NCBI RefSeq assembly: GCF_019397265.1
Contig: NZ_CP068985.1
Span: 5,684,501-5,748,500, forward strand
Origin: Nonomuraea coxensis DSM 45129
GTDB lineage: Bacteria > Actinomycetota > Actinomycetes > Streptosporangiales > Streptosporangiaceae
Reading direction: 5' to 3'
DNA length: 64,000 nt
Within the stretch, counting starts at the first letter, position 1. Each line of letters opens with the position of its first letter. Below the pieces are notes generated by a model. That model was not told the DNA's origin and did no database searches. It was given only the letters and a program-made list of their open reading frames with translations. Shown here in pieces: positions 26,853-35,180 of the stretch. A program made the position numbers and the translations under genes.

Positions 26853-26970
26853 ATCCGGGGGATCCCCTCTCCTCCGCCGGACACAGCGTCCGGGTGGCGT
26901 CGCCGATTCCCGGCTCAGCTCAGCGCGAAATTCTGCCACCGGGGGACGAAGGGGGGCTTCGCGGGGACGG

Positions 26971-27795
26971 TCAGCCCCCGAAGAGCGCCTTGATGCGCAC
27001 GGCCTGCTCCAGCCCTTCCGCGACGCTCTGCTCCTCCAGGGTGCGGGCCCGCGCCCCCTGGAGGAGTCGCTTGGTCGCGGCGGCCGCGTCCCGGTTGGTG
27101 GACAGCAGCTCCGCCGCCTTGTCGCGCACGGCCCGGTCGAGGTCGTCCCGCGCGACCACCTGCTCGGCGAGGCCGATGCGCAGGGCCTCCTCCGCGTGCA
27201 CCATCCTGGCGGTCAGGCAGATGTCGACCGCCTTCGCCAGGCCGACGAGCTCGACCAGGGGCTTGGTCCCCGTCAGGTCGGGCACCAGCCCGAGCGCCGG
27301 CTCCTTCATGCAGAACGTGACGTCGTCGGCGACGATCCGCAGGTCACAGGAGAGCGCGAGCTGGAACCCCGCGCCGATCGCGTGCCCGTGCACCGCGGCG
27401 ATGGAAACGATCTCGGGCCTGCGCAGCCACAGGAACCCGGCTTGAGCCTTTCTGATGTTGTGCTCGAAATCGGTGTCACCGGACCTGGCCACCGAGCTGA
27501 ACGAGCCTTGTCCCGGCACCCCCTCAGGGGTGAACATCCGCAGGTCGATGCCTGCCGAGAAGGACGGTCCCTCACCTTTCACGACGACGACGCGCACCTG
27601 CTCGGGCAGGCTGTCGCCGATGCCGGCCAGCGCCGACCAGGTCGCGAACGTCTGAGCGTTGCGCTTGTCCGGCCGGTCGAGCGTGATCGTCGCTATCTCA
27701 CCGTCCACCTCGAAGCGGAGCCCGCTCTCCGCCAAACGCTCGGCAGAGACGTCCTCCGTGTGCCCTCCGCGTTGCCGCGCCTGAGCTTCCGCCAT
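26971..27795 (-). CDS. Enoyl-CoA hydratase/isomerase family protein
   Basis: A 274-aa crotonase-fold protein. ITLDRPDKRNAQT and FSAGIDLRMF form the CoA-binding and first oxyanion-hole regions, IAAVHGHAIGAGFQLALSCDLRIV the second, with GLVPDLTGTKPLVELVG after it. The two glutamates of true hydratases are not both present at the usual places (HGHAIGAG and LGLVPDLTG), so hydration of enoyl-CoA is not certain. About 24 extra residues precede the domain. The neighbouring small HTH and ABC-F genes are not metabolically related. Confidence 0.87.
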   Translation of the reverse strand: MAEAQARQRGGHTEDVSAERLAESGLRFEVDGEIATITLDRPDKRNAQTFATWSALAGIGDSLPEQVRVVVVKGEGPSFSAGIDLRMFTPEGVPGQGSFSSVARSGDTDFEHNIRKAQAGFLWLRRPEIVSIAAVHGHAIGAGFQLALSCDLRIVADDVTFCMKEPALGLVPDLTGTKPLVELVGLAKAVDICLTARMVHAEEALRIGLAEQVVARDDLDRAVRDKAAELLSTNRDAAAATKRLLQGARARTLEEQSVAEGLEQAVRIKALFGG

Positions 27796-27920
27796 CGCCC
27801 GCTCCTCCGGTCCGAAGTGCTGTCCGTCGCGCCCGAGCCTACAGAATATGGTTCTGGCTCGGGCGCGACGGCTGGCTGACTAGGGACGGGCGGCTGCGGT
27901 CGCACGTTCCGAGGCGGCCG

Positions 27921-28136
27921 TCAGCGCTTGGACTTGCCTCGGGTCGCCCCGCCGCGCCCACGCAGAGTCACACCGGACTCGCTCAGGATGCGGTGGATGA
28001 ACCCGTAGGACCGACCCGTCGAAGCGGCCAGGGCGCGGATGCTCTCACCCGCGGCGTAGCGCTTCTTGAGATCGCCGGCCAGTTTCTCCCGGTCGGCCCC
28101 GGTGACCCGGGTGCCCTTCTTCAGTGTCTCGGCCAC
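27921..28136 (-). CDS. Small helix-turn-helix protein
   Basis: A 71-aa basic protein with a single HTH: GESIRALAASTGRSYGFIHRILSESGVTLRGRGG, residues 30-63, followed by a basic tail RGKSKR. Small proteins of this type are widespread in actinobacteria; their role is not established, though DNA binding is likely. It lies between the enoyl-CoA hydratase and ABC-F genes in the same direction. Confidence 0.82.
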   Translation of the reverse strand: MAETLKKGTRVTGADREKLAGDLKKRYAAGESIRALAASTGRSYGFIHRILSESGVTLRGRGGATRGKSKR

Positions 28137-28249
28137 GAGTACCTCCTGTAGTGCCGGACTTCCGCAGCGTTACTCCGCCATGATCAGTCATTTCAGCGGG
28201 ATCGGCTACCTACTCCACGGGAAAAGATCCGTACCCACTCAAATTAAGA

Positions 28250-29848
28250 TCAGGCGAGTGCCACAAGATCGGAAAATTCGTCGCTCCATGCGTCTTCAGT
28301 TCCGTCCGGTAGCAAGATCACCCTATCCGGTGACAGGGCGTCAACGGCACCCTCGTCATGGGTCACCAGGACGATCGCTCCTGAATACGACCTCAGAGCG
28401 TTGAGAACCTGCTCGCGGGAGACGGGATCGAGGTTGTTCGTGGGCTCGTCGAGAAGGAGGACATTGGCGCTGGAAAGCACCAGCATGGCCAGGGCCAGCC
28501 GGGTCTTCTCGCCTCCGGACAGGACGCCGGCCGGCTTGTCGACGTCGTCGCCGGTGAACAGGAACGAGCCGAGCACCTTGCGCAGCTCGGTGTCGGTGAA
28601 CTCGCCGCCGGCCGAGCGCATGTTCTCCAGCAGCGTGCGGTCGGCGTCGAGGGTCTCGTGCTCCTGGGCGTAGTAGCCGACCTTGAGGCCGTGGCCGGGC
28701 CGCAGCTCGCCGGTGTCGGGCGTCTCCAGGCCGCCCAGCAGGCGCAGCAGGGTGGTCTTGCCGGCGCCGTTGAGACCGAGGATGACGACCCGGTGACCTC
28801 GGTCGATGGCCACGTCGACGTCGGTGAAGACCTCCAGCGAGCCGTAGGACTTCGACAGGCCCTGGGCCGTGAGCGGGGTGCGCCCGCACGGCTTGGGGTC
28901 GGGGAAGCGCAGGCGCGCCACCTTGTCGCTCTGGCGCTCCTCCTCGGTGCCGGCGAGCAGGCGGTGCGCGCGGCGCATCATGTCCTGGGCGGCCTTGGCC
29001 TTGGTGGCCTTGGCGCGCATCTTGTCGGCCTGCGCCAGCAGCGCGCCCGCCTGCTTCTCGGCGTTGGCGCGCTCGCGCTTCCTGCGCTTCTCGTCGGTCT
29101 CGCGCTGGGCGAGGTAGGCCGTCCAGCCGACGTTGTAGTGATCGATCACGGACCGGTTGGCGTCCAGGTGGAGGACCTTGTTGACCGTCGCTTCAAGAAG
29201 CCCGACGTCGTGGCTGATGATCACCAAGCCACCTTGATGGCTGCGCAAAAAATCGCGAAGCCAGCCGATTGAGTCCGCATCTAGGTGGTTTGTCGGCTCG
29301 TCCAGAAGGAGAGTTTCCGCTCCGCTGAAAAGAATTCGGGCCAATTCCACCCGCCTGCGCTGACCGCCAGAAAGCGTTTTCAGCGGCTGGGTGAGCACCC
29401 GGTCGGGCAGCCCGAGACTGGAGGCGATCGAGGCCGCCTCCGACTCGGCGGCGTAGCCGCCGAGCACGTGCATCTGGTCCTCCAGGCGGCCGTAGCGGCG
29501 CACCGCGCGCTCGCGGGTGCGCTCGTCGGCCGAGCTCATGCCGAGCTCGGCCTCGCGCAGCTCGCGCAGCACCGCGTCGAGGCCCCGGGCGGACAGGATG
29601 CGGTCGCGGGCGAGCACCTGGAGGTCGCCGGTGCGCGGGTCCTGCGGCAGGTAGCCGATCGCGCCGCTGGTGGTGACGGTGCCGGCGGCCGGCAGCGCCT
29701 CTCCGGCCAGCACCTTGGTCAGTGTGGTCTTGCCGGCGCCGTTGCGGCCGACCAGCCCGATCTTGTCGCCCGGGTTGACCCGGAAGGACGCTTTCTCGAT
29801 GAGCAGGCGCGCGCCCGCGCGCAGCTCGATATCATTGGCGATGATCAT
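28250..29848 (-). CDS. ABC-F family ATPase
   Basis: A 532-aa soluble protein with two ABC domains and no membrane segments. Domain 1: GLVGRNGAGKTTLTKV, TLSGGQRRRVELA, LLLDEPTNHLDADS. An interdomain linker rich in Lys/Arg/Ala (residues 240-300) is the ribosome-contacting arm. Domain 2: ILGLNGAGKTTLLRL, LSGGEKTRLALA, LLLDEPTNNLDP. ABC-F proteins bind the ribosomal E site and relieve stalls; some give antibiotic resistance. The leader has a 5-codon ORF and an inverted repeat that could control translation. Two stretches within the gene, about 28250-28470 and 29190-29390, use noticeably more A/T-ending codons than the rest. Confidence 0.92.
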   Translation of the reverse strand: MIIANDIELRAGARLLIEKASFRVNPGDKIGLVGRNGAGKTTLTKVLAGEALPAAGTVTTSGAIGYLPQDPRTGDLQVLARDRILSARGLDAVLRELREAELGMSSADERTRERAVRRYGRLEDQMHVLGGYAAESEAASIASSLGLPDRVLTQPLKTLSGGQRRRVELARILFSGAETLLLDEPTNHLDADSIGWLRDFLRSHQGGLVIISHDVGLLEATVNKVLHLDANRSVIDHYNVGWTAYLAQRETDEKRRKRERANAEKQAGALLAQADKMRAKATKAKAAQDMMRRAHRLLAGTEEERQSDKVARLRFPDPKPCGRTPLTAQGLSKSYGSLEVFTDVDVAIDRGHRVVILGLNGAGKTTLLRLLGGLETPDTGELRPGHGLKVGYYAQEHETLDADRTLLENMRSAGGEFTDTELRKVLGSFLFTGDDVDKPAGVLSGGEKTRLALAMLVLSSANVLLLDEPTNNLDPVSREQVLNALRSYSGAIVLVTHDEGAVDALSPDRVILLPDGTEDAWSDEFSDLVALA

Positions 29849-29857
29849 GTTGGCGGA

Positions 29858-29916
29858 ACACTCCCGTGCTAGGAAACGAGGGTTTGGGCGTGCTACGCCT
29901 GATCAATCGGGAGTGT
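29858..29916 (-). promoter_or_regulatory. Candidate translational attenuator of the ABC-F gene
   Basis: In the ABC-F leader, ACACTCCCG (minus strand, 29916-29908) can pair perfectly with CGGGAGTGT (29866-29858). The first arm lies inside a 5-codon ORF; the second contains GGGAG, the only SD-like sequence before the ABC-F start at 29848 (12-nt spacing). A ribosome held on the short ORF would free the GGGAG. This is the layout of drug-inducible attenuators, but no experiment is known to me. Confidence 0.5.
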
Positions 29917-29920
29917 GCAT
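29903..29920 (-). CDS. 5-codon leader ORF (MHTPD) of the ABC-F gene
   Basis: ATG CAC ACT CCC GAT TGA begins 7 nt after TACACT, a -10-like hexamer, so the transcript could start at the ATG itself (leaderless translation, common in actinobacteria). The ORF covers one arm of the inverted repeat described with it. A proline codon is present near the end. Whether it is translated is inference. Confidence 0.4.
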   Translation of the reverse strand: MHTPD

Positions 29921-29932
29921 ACGATCAGTGTA

Positions 29933-29951
29933 GGGCTCCCCGCTGGAGCCC
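29933..29951 (-). terminator. Hairpin after the YetA-like gene
   Basis: GGGCTCC and GGAGCCC pair over a 5-nt loop, 29 bp after the YetA-like stop codon. There is no clear U-run, so termination would be of the actinobacterial hairpin-only type, or the structure may lie just upstream of the ABC-F promoter. Confidence 0.4.
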
Positions 29952-29979
29952 CACCTCTGGTTTGACGCTCCGCCGTTCC

Positions 29980-32595
29980 CTAACGCCCGGCCGGGCCCGC
30001 CTCTTCCCTCCGCTCCTCTTCCCGCAGGTGCTCCCCGATGAGGGCGAGGTTGTGGATGGCCGCCAGCGCGTACTGCGCCGCGCTGTTGGTGCTGACGAAC
30101 GGGGCCTCCCGCACGGGGGCGAGCACCTCCGGGCCGTCCACCGGCGTCAGCTCCCACCTCTCCTGCCGCTGCAACGGGTTGCTGTTGAGCTGGTCGCCCT
30201 CGTCGCGGCCGAACTTGCGCCACGCCCAGGCGGCCAGCTCCGCGTCGCCGGCGCGCGCCGCCGCGTACGCCGTCAGCCGGCTGTGCGCCTGGATCAGCGA
30301 GATCCCGCCGAGCCGCTGCCCCACCTCCGCCTCCTGCACCTCGGGCGGGGCGAGGTAGAGCCGGCAGTACTCCAGCCAGGCCGCCTCGAAGCCCGGCACG
30401 TCCACCAGGGCGATGAGCTCGGCGCAGATCTCCGGCAGCCCGAACAGCGACGACAGGTGCGAGATCGAGATCTTGTCCGCCGAGGTGTCGAAGCGGCCGG
30501 TCGCGAGGTCCATCCTGGCCTCGCCGGTCAGGAAGCGGCGCGGCATCGCCGCGATGTCGGCCATCGTGCCGAGCAGCCGGTCCCTGGCGCGCTCGTCGCC
30601 GTGCCGCTCCCAGCGGGTCAGCCAGGCGGCGGCGAGCGCGCCCCAGTCGGTGCCGAGCCCGACCGACAGCGCCGACGGGTCGGGCGTGTAGACGTCCTCG
30701 CGGACCTTGCGCTGCGGGTCGACGGCCGTGAACGTCTCCTCCGGCGCGCTCAGCTCGTCCATGAGGTCGCCGGAGCGCTCGTCGGCCGTCAGGTAGTGGT
30801 GGAAGCGGCGGTAGGTGGCGTTGGAGATGCGCACCTGCTTGCAGCTGCACCCCCAGTGCTGCACGTTGTGCCGGCTGCCGAGGCCCTTCCAGCGGCCGAG
30901 GTGGTAGACGTCGACCTCGCCGGTGTGGCGGGTCATGGCCTCGGCGAAGCGGAAGACGTCGGCGCGGCCGGTGCGCAGGTACTGCAACCACAGCCACAGG
31001 TCCGGCGACAGCTCGGAGTTGTCCCAGGCGTAGCCGCCCACGTCGTAGCGCCAGGTGTGGCGGTCGGGGTCGTAGGTGTGCATGACGTCGCCGTAGTCCC
31101 AGAAGCCGTACCAGCGGCGCTGCTCGCGTTCGCGGACGTACAGGTCGAAGAGGAAGTCGAGGCGGTCCTCGATCGCGGCGCGGGCCGGCGTGGAGCGGTC
31201 GGGCAGCTCCCAGACGCCGAAGACGCCCGCCTCGCGCAGCCGGGCGGGCGTGGCGGTCAGCAGGGCGGGCTCGTTCATGGCGGCGGCGAAGGCGGCCAGG
31301 TCGGCGGCGGGCGGCGTGGCGGCCAGGGCGCGCAGGGTCAGCTCGTGCGTACGGGCGATCCCGCGCGGGTCGCCGAAGCCGGGCTCGTAGTCCTCGTAGG
31401 TGATCTCCAGTCCTTCGAGCTGCTCCTCGAAGGTGTCCTGGCCCATGCCGTCGTGGTAGAAGCGCAGGTCCATGGCGGGGGCGGAGGGCGACCACAGCCA
31501 GACGGTCGCCGTGGCGAGCCCGGTGGCCGCGTTCCTGACGTCGAGCCGGGTGGGGTGCAGCCTCCAGAAGTCGCGCAGCCCGAAGCCGAGGCCGCCGCTC
31601 ACGCCGCCGAGGTAGCCGTAGCCGGCCGAGCGGGTGCCCGCCGGGATCGTCACCCAGGCATGGCCCTCGGCGGTGCGCTTGCACAGCGTGAAGCCGTCGG
31701 CGGAGGACTGGTCGAGGGTGTAGTCGTTCCAGGCGGGGACCAGGTGCAGGCGGCTCGCGACCTCGGGGGCGATCTCGCCGCAGGGCAGCCCGGCGACCTG
31801 GGCGCGGCGCACCCGCTCGCCGGGGTCGAGACGCAGCCCGGTCAGGCCGCGCACGGCCTCGGTGAGGAAGCCCTCGGGGCCGGCCAGGCGTACGTGGCGG
31901 TCGTGCGGCTCGTCGCGCATGACCACGTCGGCGCGCAGGCCGAGCCCGGCCAGGAAGTCCCGCCCCGGGTCGCCGTCCCAGACGAACGTGTGCGTGATCC
32001 GCACGTCCTCGGCCCCGGCGTGGAAGTACAGCCGGACCGTGAACGGCAGCCAGTCCCCGTGCCGCCCGTCCAGGCGGAGCACCGCCCGCACCGGGCCGTC
32101 CTGCTCGACGGTCACCCGTTCGACCAGGCCGGCGCGCCGCTCGCGGGGCGGGGCGGCGCCCTCGTCGGGGGTGGGGCCGGCCTGGCGGAGGCTGACCAGG
32201 CGGACGTCACGCGCGATCTCGCGCCCGCCGCGGGCGATCGAGCGGGCGAGGGTGGCCCCGCCCTCCTCGACCGTCCAGGTGACGACACCGGTCGCGACGG
32301 TCAGGACGCCCGCCCCGCGGGTGACGGTGACGGGGGTGGGAGGCGCGGCGGGCTCGCGGCCGGGCTCCAGGCGGTACTCCCGGGCGGCGGGGCCGGCGGC
32401 GGCGGCGGCGTGCGCGGACCACTTGACCGAGCCGTCGGGCCAGGTGGCGCTCACCCAGCTCTGCACGGGCACCTCACGGCCGGCGTCGTCGCTCAGCGCG
32501 AACGGCGTCCCCGCCGCGACGGTTCCCCTCGGCCAGGGCACGCCCCAGGTCACCCCCTGGTCGCCCGGTCGGTCCAGCCAGCGCAGCGCGGTCAT
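29980..32595 (-). CDS. YetA/PcRGLX-like exo-rhamnogalacturonan lyase family protein
   Basis: An 871-aa protein resembling the YetA/PcRGLX-like (PL26-type) family. The N-terminal beta domain begins RWLDRPGDQGVTWGVPWPRGTV; a central part has WNDYTLDQSSADGF; the alpha-toroid part includes RRWYGFWDYGDVMHTYD, RHNVQHWGCSCKQVRISNATYRRFHHY and SISHLSSLFGLPEICAEL. Members release unsaturated or terminal sugars from rhamnogalacturonan I. There is no signal peptide, so it should act on imported oligosaccharides. Its start overlaps the acetylesterase stop by ATGA coupling. It is the last gene of the rhamnogalacturonan operon. Family call from motifs; the exact reaction is uncertain. Confidence 0.78.
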   Translation of the reverse strand: MTALRWLDRPGDQGVTWGVPWPRGTVAAGTPFALSDDAGREVPVQSWVSATWPDGSVKWSAHAAAAAGPAAREYRLEPGREPAAPPTPVTVTRGAGVLTVATGVVTWTVEEGGATLARSIARGGREIARDVRLVSLRQAGPTPDEGAAPPRERRAGLVERVTVEQDGPVRAVLRLDGRHGDWLPFTVRLYFHAGAEDVRITHTFVWDGDPGRDFLAGLGLRADVVMRDEPHDRHVRLAGPEGFLTEAVRGLTGLRLDPGERVRRAQVAGLPCGEIAPEVASRLHLVPAWNDYTLDQSSADGFTLCKRTAEGHAWVTIPAGTRSAGYGYLGGVSGGLGFGLRDFWRLHPTRLDVRNAATGLATATVWLWSPSAPAMDLRFYHDGMGQDTFEEQLEGLEITYEDYEPGFGDPRGIARTHELTLRALAATPPAADLAAFAAAMNEPALLTATPARLREAGVFGVWELPDRSTPARAAIEDRLDFLFDLYVREREQRRWYGFWDYGDVMHTYDPDRHTWRYDVGGYAWDNSELSPDLWLWLQYLRTGRADVFRFAEAMTRHTGEVDVYHLGRWKGLGSRHNVQHWGCSCKQVRISNATYRRFHHYLTADERSGDLMDELSAPEETFTAVDPQRKVREDVYTPDPSALSVGLGTDWGALAAAWLTRWERHGDERARDRLLGTMADIAAMPRRFLTGEARMDLATGRFDTSADKISISHLSSLFGLPEICAELIALVDVPGFEAAWLEYCRLYLAPPEVQEAEVGQRLGGISLIQAHSRLTAYAAARAGDAELAAWAWRKFGRDEGDQLNSNPLQRQERWELTPVDGPEVLAPVREAPFVSTNSAAQYALAAIHNLALIGEHLREEERREEAGPAGR

Positions 32596-33212
32596 ACGAT
32601 CTCCTTCAGTCGCTCGGCGACGATCGCGGCCACCTCGTCGGCGCCGCGGAAGCAGAAGTGGGTGTCGTCGGCGACGCCGTCCGGGTAGAGCGGGTGGACG
32701 CCGGGCGGGAAGTGCGTGAACAGGGCCTTGGAGCCCTCGGGGCCGAGCCGCTCGTACAGGGCGGTGGTGGCCGCGGTCAGGTCGACCAGCGGCACGCCCT
32801 CGGCGGCGGCCAGCTCGCGGACCTGGCCGGGGTGGCCGCCGTGCGTGGGGACGAGCCGGCCGCCCGCCCAGCGGCGGCGCTGCACGGGCGTGCACAGGAC
32901 GGGCCGCGCCCCGGCGGCGCGCGCCTCGGCGACGAAGGCGCGCAGGTTCTCCCGGTACGGCAGCTCAGGCTCCTTCTGGTCGTTGTGCCCGAACTGCAGG
33001 ACGACCAGGTCACCGGGGACGGCTTCGCGCAGCAGCGCCGCCCACAGCCCCTCGGCCCGGTGGCTCGCCGTGGTGGCGCCGCCCTTGGCGAAGTTGCGCA
33101 CCGGCAGGCCGAGACGGGCGCCGAGCTGGGCGCCCCAGCCCGACATGGGAGCCTCGGCGGCCGGGCAGGAGGCGACCGTCGAGTCCCCCGCCAGCAGCAC
33201 GGTGACGGTCAT
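32592..33212 (-). CDS. SGNH-type rhamnogalacturonan acetylesterase
   Basis: A 206-aa SGNH hydrolase of the CE12 type. The nucleophile is in LLAGDSTVASC (block I), Gly in NFAKGGATT (block II), Asn in LQFGHNDQKE (block III), and the Asp-x-x-His pair in DGVADDTHFCFRGADEVA (block V). These enzymes remove acetyl groups from rhamnogalacturonan, exposing it to lyases. No signal peptide, so it likely deacetylates imported oligosaccharides. It overlaps both neighbours (permease stop and YetA-like start), showing tight coupling. Confidence 0.87.
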   Translation of the reverse strand: MTVTVLLAGDSTVASCPAAEAPMSGWGAQLGARLGLPVRNFAKGGATTASHRAEGLWAALLREAVPGDLVVLQFGHNDQKEPELPYRENLRAFVAEARAAGARPVLCTPVQRRRWAGGRLVPTHGGHPGQVRELAAAEGVPLVDLTAATTALYERLGPEGSKALFTHFPPGVHPLYPDGVADDTHFCFRGADEVAAIVAERLKEIV

Positions 33213-34120
33213 TCCTTCACGCCTCCCAGCAGCACGCCCTTGGCGAAGTGCTTCTGCAGGAACGGGTAGAACAGCAGGATCGGCAGCGTCGCGATCACCA
33301 CGACGGCGAACTTCAGCCCCTGCTCCGGCGGCACCCACGTGCGGTCCATCTGGGCGAGCGCGTTGGCGGCGTCGGTGCTGGTGAGCTGGCGCACCAGGAT
33401 CTGCAGCGTCCACTTGCCCGGATCGTTGATGTAGAGCAGCGGCGACATGTAGTCGTTCCAGATCCCCACCGCGTAGAACAGCGAGAACGTGGCGATGATC
33501 GGCTTGGACAGCGGCAGGACGATCTTGAAGAAGACGCCCATCTCGTTGCAGCCGTCGATGCGCGCCGCCTCCTCCAGCGCCTGCGGCAGCTCCTGGAAGA
33601 AGCTCTTGACGATGATCAGGTAGAACGGGTTGATCGCCAGCGGCAGGATCAGCGCCCAGTAGCTGTCGAGCAGCCCGAGGTCGCGCACCACCAGGTAGGT
33701 GGGGATCATGCCGCCGGAGAAGACCATCGTGAAGATGACCAGGTTGAGCACCAGCGTCCGGCCCGGCAGATAACGCTTGGCCAGCGGGTAGGCCATGGTG
33801 AAGGTCAGCAGCACCTGCACCACCACGCCGACCGCCGTCACGACGACGGTGGTCAGCAGCGCGCGCAGGAAGGTGGGGGTGGCGAAGATGTACTCGTAGG
33901 ACTCGGTGACGAACTTCTCCGGCCACAGGAAGAACGGCCGGGAGGAGATCTCCGCCTCGCCGGCGAACGAGCCGGCCAGCACGTACAGCAGCGGCAGCAC
34001 CGTGATCGCCGCCAGGCCGACGAGCACGATCACGTTGAGCGTGTCGAACACCCGGCTGCCGAGCCCGGCCTCGTTCCCCACCGGGAGGCCGGCTTTCTTG
34101 GTCTTGGTGATGGTGGCCAT
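33209..34120 (-). CDS. Oligosaccharide ABC permease, YtcP/LplC type
   Basis: A 303-aa carbohydrate permease (six membrane segments). MVFSGGMIPTYLVVRDLGLLDSYWALILP is characteristic of the YtcP/LplC branch, and the EAA loop is EEAARIDGCNEMGVFFKIVLPLSKP. It ends LQKHFAKGVLLGGVKE. In Bacillus this branch imports pectin-derived oligosaccharides. Start ATG 34118-34120 behind GAGGAG, 10 bp after the previous gene. It partners the LplB-type permease upstream. Confidence 0.92.
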   Translation of the reverse strand: MATITKTKKAGLPVGNEAGLGSRVFDTLNVIVLVGLAAITVLPLLYVLAGSFAGEAEISSRPFFLWPEKFVTESYEYIFATPTFLRALLTTVVVTAVGVVVQVLLTFTMAYPLAKRYLPGRTLVLNLVIFTMVFSGGMIPTYLVVRDLGLLDSYWALILPLAINPFYLIIVKSFFQELPQALEEAARIDGCNEMGVFFKIVLPLSKPIIATFSLFYAVGIWNDYMSPLLYINDPGKWTLQILVRQLTSTDAANALAQMDRTWVPPEQGLKFAVVVIATLPILLFYPFLQKHFAKGVLLGGVKE

Positions 34121-34130
34121 GCCGGGCTCC

Positions 34131-35108
34131 TCAGAACAGTCCACGCTGGCCGAGGCGCTTGGCCAGCCAGTTCGAGCCGAAGATCAGGATGACGCCGGCC
34201 ACGCCCTTGAACAGGCCGACGGCGGTGGAGTAGCTGATCGCGCCCTGGGTGATGCCGGCGTAGTAGACGTAGGTGTCGAACACGTCGGCCACCGAGCGGT
34301 TCAGCGAGGTGGTCATCAGCCAGATCTGCTCGAAGCCCGAGTCGAGCAGGTTGCCGGAGGCGAGGATCGCCATGACCACGACCGTGGGGCGGATGGCGGG
34401 CAGCGTGACGTGCCAGAGCTGGCGGAAACGGCCCGCGCCGTCCATGCGGGCGGCCTCGTACAGGTTGGGGTCCACACCGGCCAGCGCGGCCAGGTAGATG
34501 ATCGTGCCCCAGCCGGTCTGCTTCCAGAGCTGCTGCAGGATGATCAGCGGCCGGAACCACTCCTCCTGCGCCATGTAGTCGATCTTGGAGGTGTCGCCCA
34601 GGAGGTCGCGCATCCAGCCGGCGAGCACGCCGAAGTCCGCCGCGAACAGCACGTACGTCAGCGACGCGACGATCGTCCAGGACAGGAAGTGCGGGATGTA
34701 GATGAGCGACTGCACCGAGCGCTTGAGGAAGCTGACCCGCACCTCGTTGAGCAGCAGGGCGACGACGATCGGCGCGGGGAAGACGAACACGATGTGCAGC
34801 AGCGCCAGCAGGAGCGTGTTGAACATCAGCCGGCCGAAGTCGGGTCCGGCGAACAGCTCCTCGAAGTGCTTGAGCCCGACCCACGGGCTGCCGGAGTAGC
34901 CGAGGAAGGGCAGGAAGTCCTGGAAGGCGATCGTCAGCCCGTACATCGGCAGGTACTTGAAGATCACGAAGTACGCGACGCCGGGGACGAGCATCAGGTA
35001 GAGCCAGCGGTAGCGGCCTACCGCCGTGCGGAGCGGCACCTTGGCGGCGCCTCTCCCGCTCTCCTCGGGCGCCGCCTTCCCGGGAGGCGCCGCCAGGTGG
35101 GTGGCCAC
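34131..35108 (-). CDS. Oligosaccharide ABC permease, LplB type
   Basis: A 325-aa permease with a GTG start. MLVPGVAYFVIFKYLPMYGLTIAFQDF and WVGLKHFEELF are typical of the LplB/YtePO branch; the EAA loop is YEAARMDGAGRFRQLWHVTLPAIRP. An Ala/Gly/Pro-rich cytoplasmic tail of about 30 residues precedes the first membrane segment. It lies between the binding-protein gene and the second permease; a strong hairpin separates it from the former, likely setting the stoichiometry. Confidence 0.92.
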   Translation of the reverse strand: MATHLAAPPGKAAPEESGRGAAKVPLRTAVGRYRWLYLMLVPGVAYFVIFKYLPMYGLTIAFQDFLPFLGYSGSPWVGLKHFEELFAGPDFGRLMFNTLLLALLHIVFVFPAPIVVALLLNEVRVSFLKRSVQSLIYIPHFLSWTIVASLTYVLFAADFGVLAGWMRDLLGDTSKIDYMAQEEWFRPLIILQQLWKQTGWGTIIYLAALAGVDPNLYEAARMDGAGRFRQLWHVTLPAIRPTVVVMAILASGNLLDSGFEQIWLMTTSLNRSVADVFDTYVYYAGITQGAISYSTAVGLFKGVAGVILIFGSNWLAKRLGQRGLF

Positions 35109-35127
35109 GAGCGGCCTCCTTTCGTGG

Positions 35128-35161
35128 GAGAGCCCGGGGGAGGCAGGTCCCCCGGGCTCTC
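35128..35161 (-). terminator. Strong hairpin between binding-protein and permease genes
   Basis: A perfect 14-bp stem (GAGAGCCCGGGGGA with TCCCCCGGGCTCTC) closes a 6-nt loop in the 72-bp gap. With no U-run, it probably acts as a partial terminator or as an RNA-stabilising stem that keeps more binding-protein mRNA than permease mRNA, as known in several sugar ABC operons. Confidence 0.75.
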
Positions 35162-35180
35162 GGGCGGGGTCGGGCGGCCG

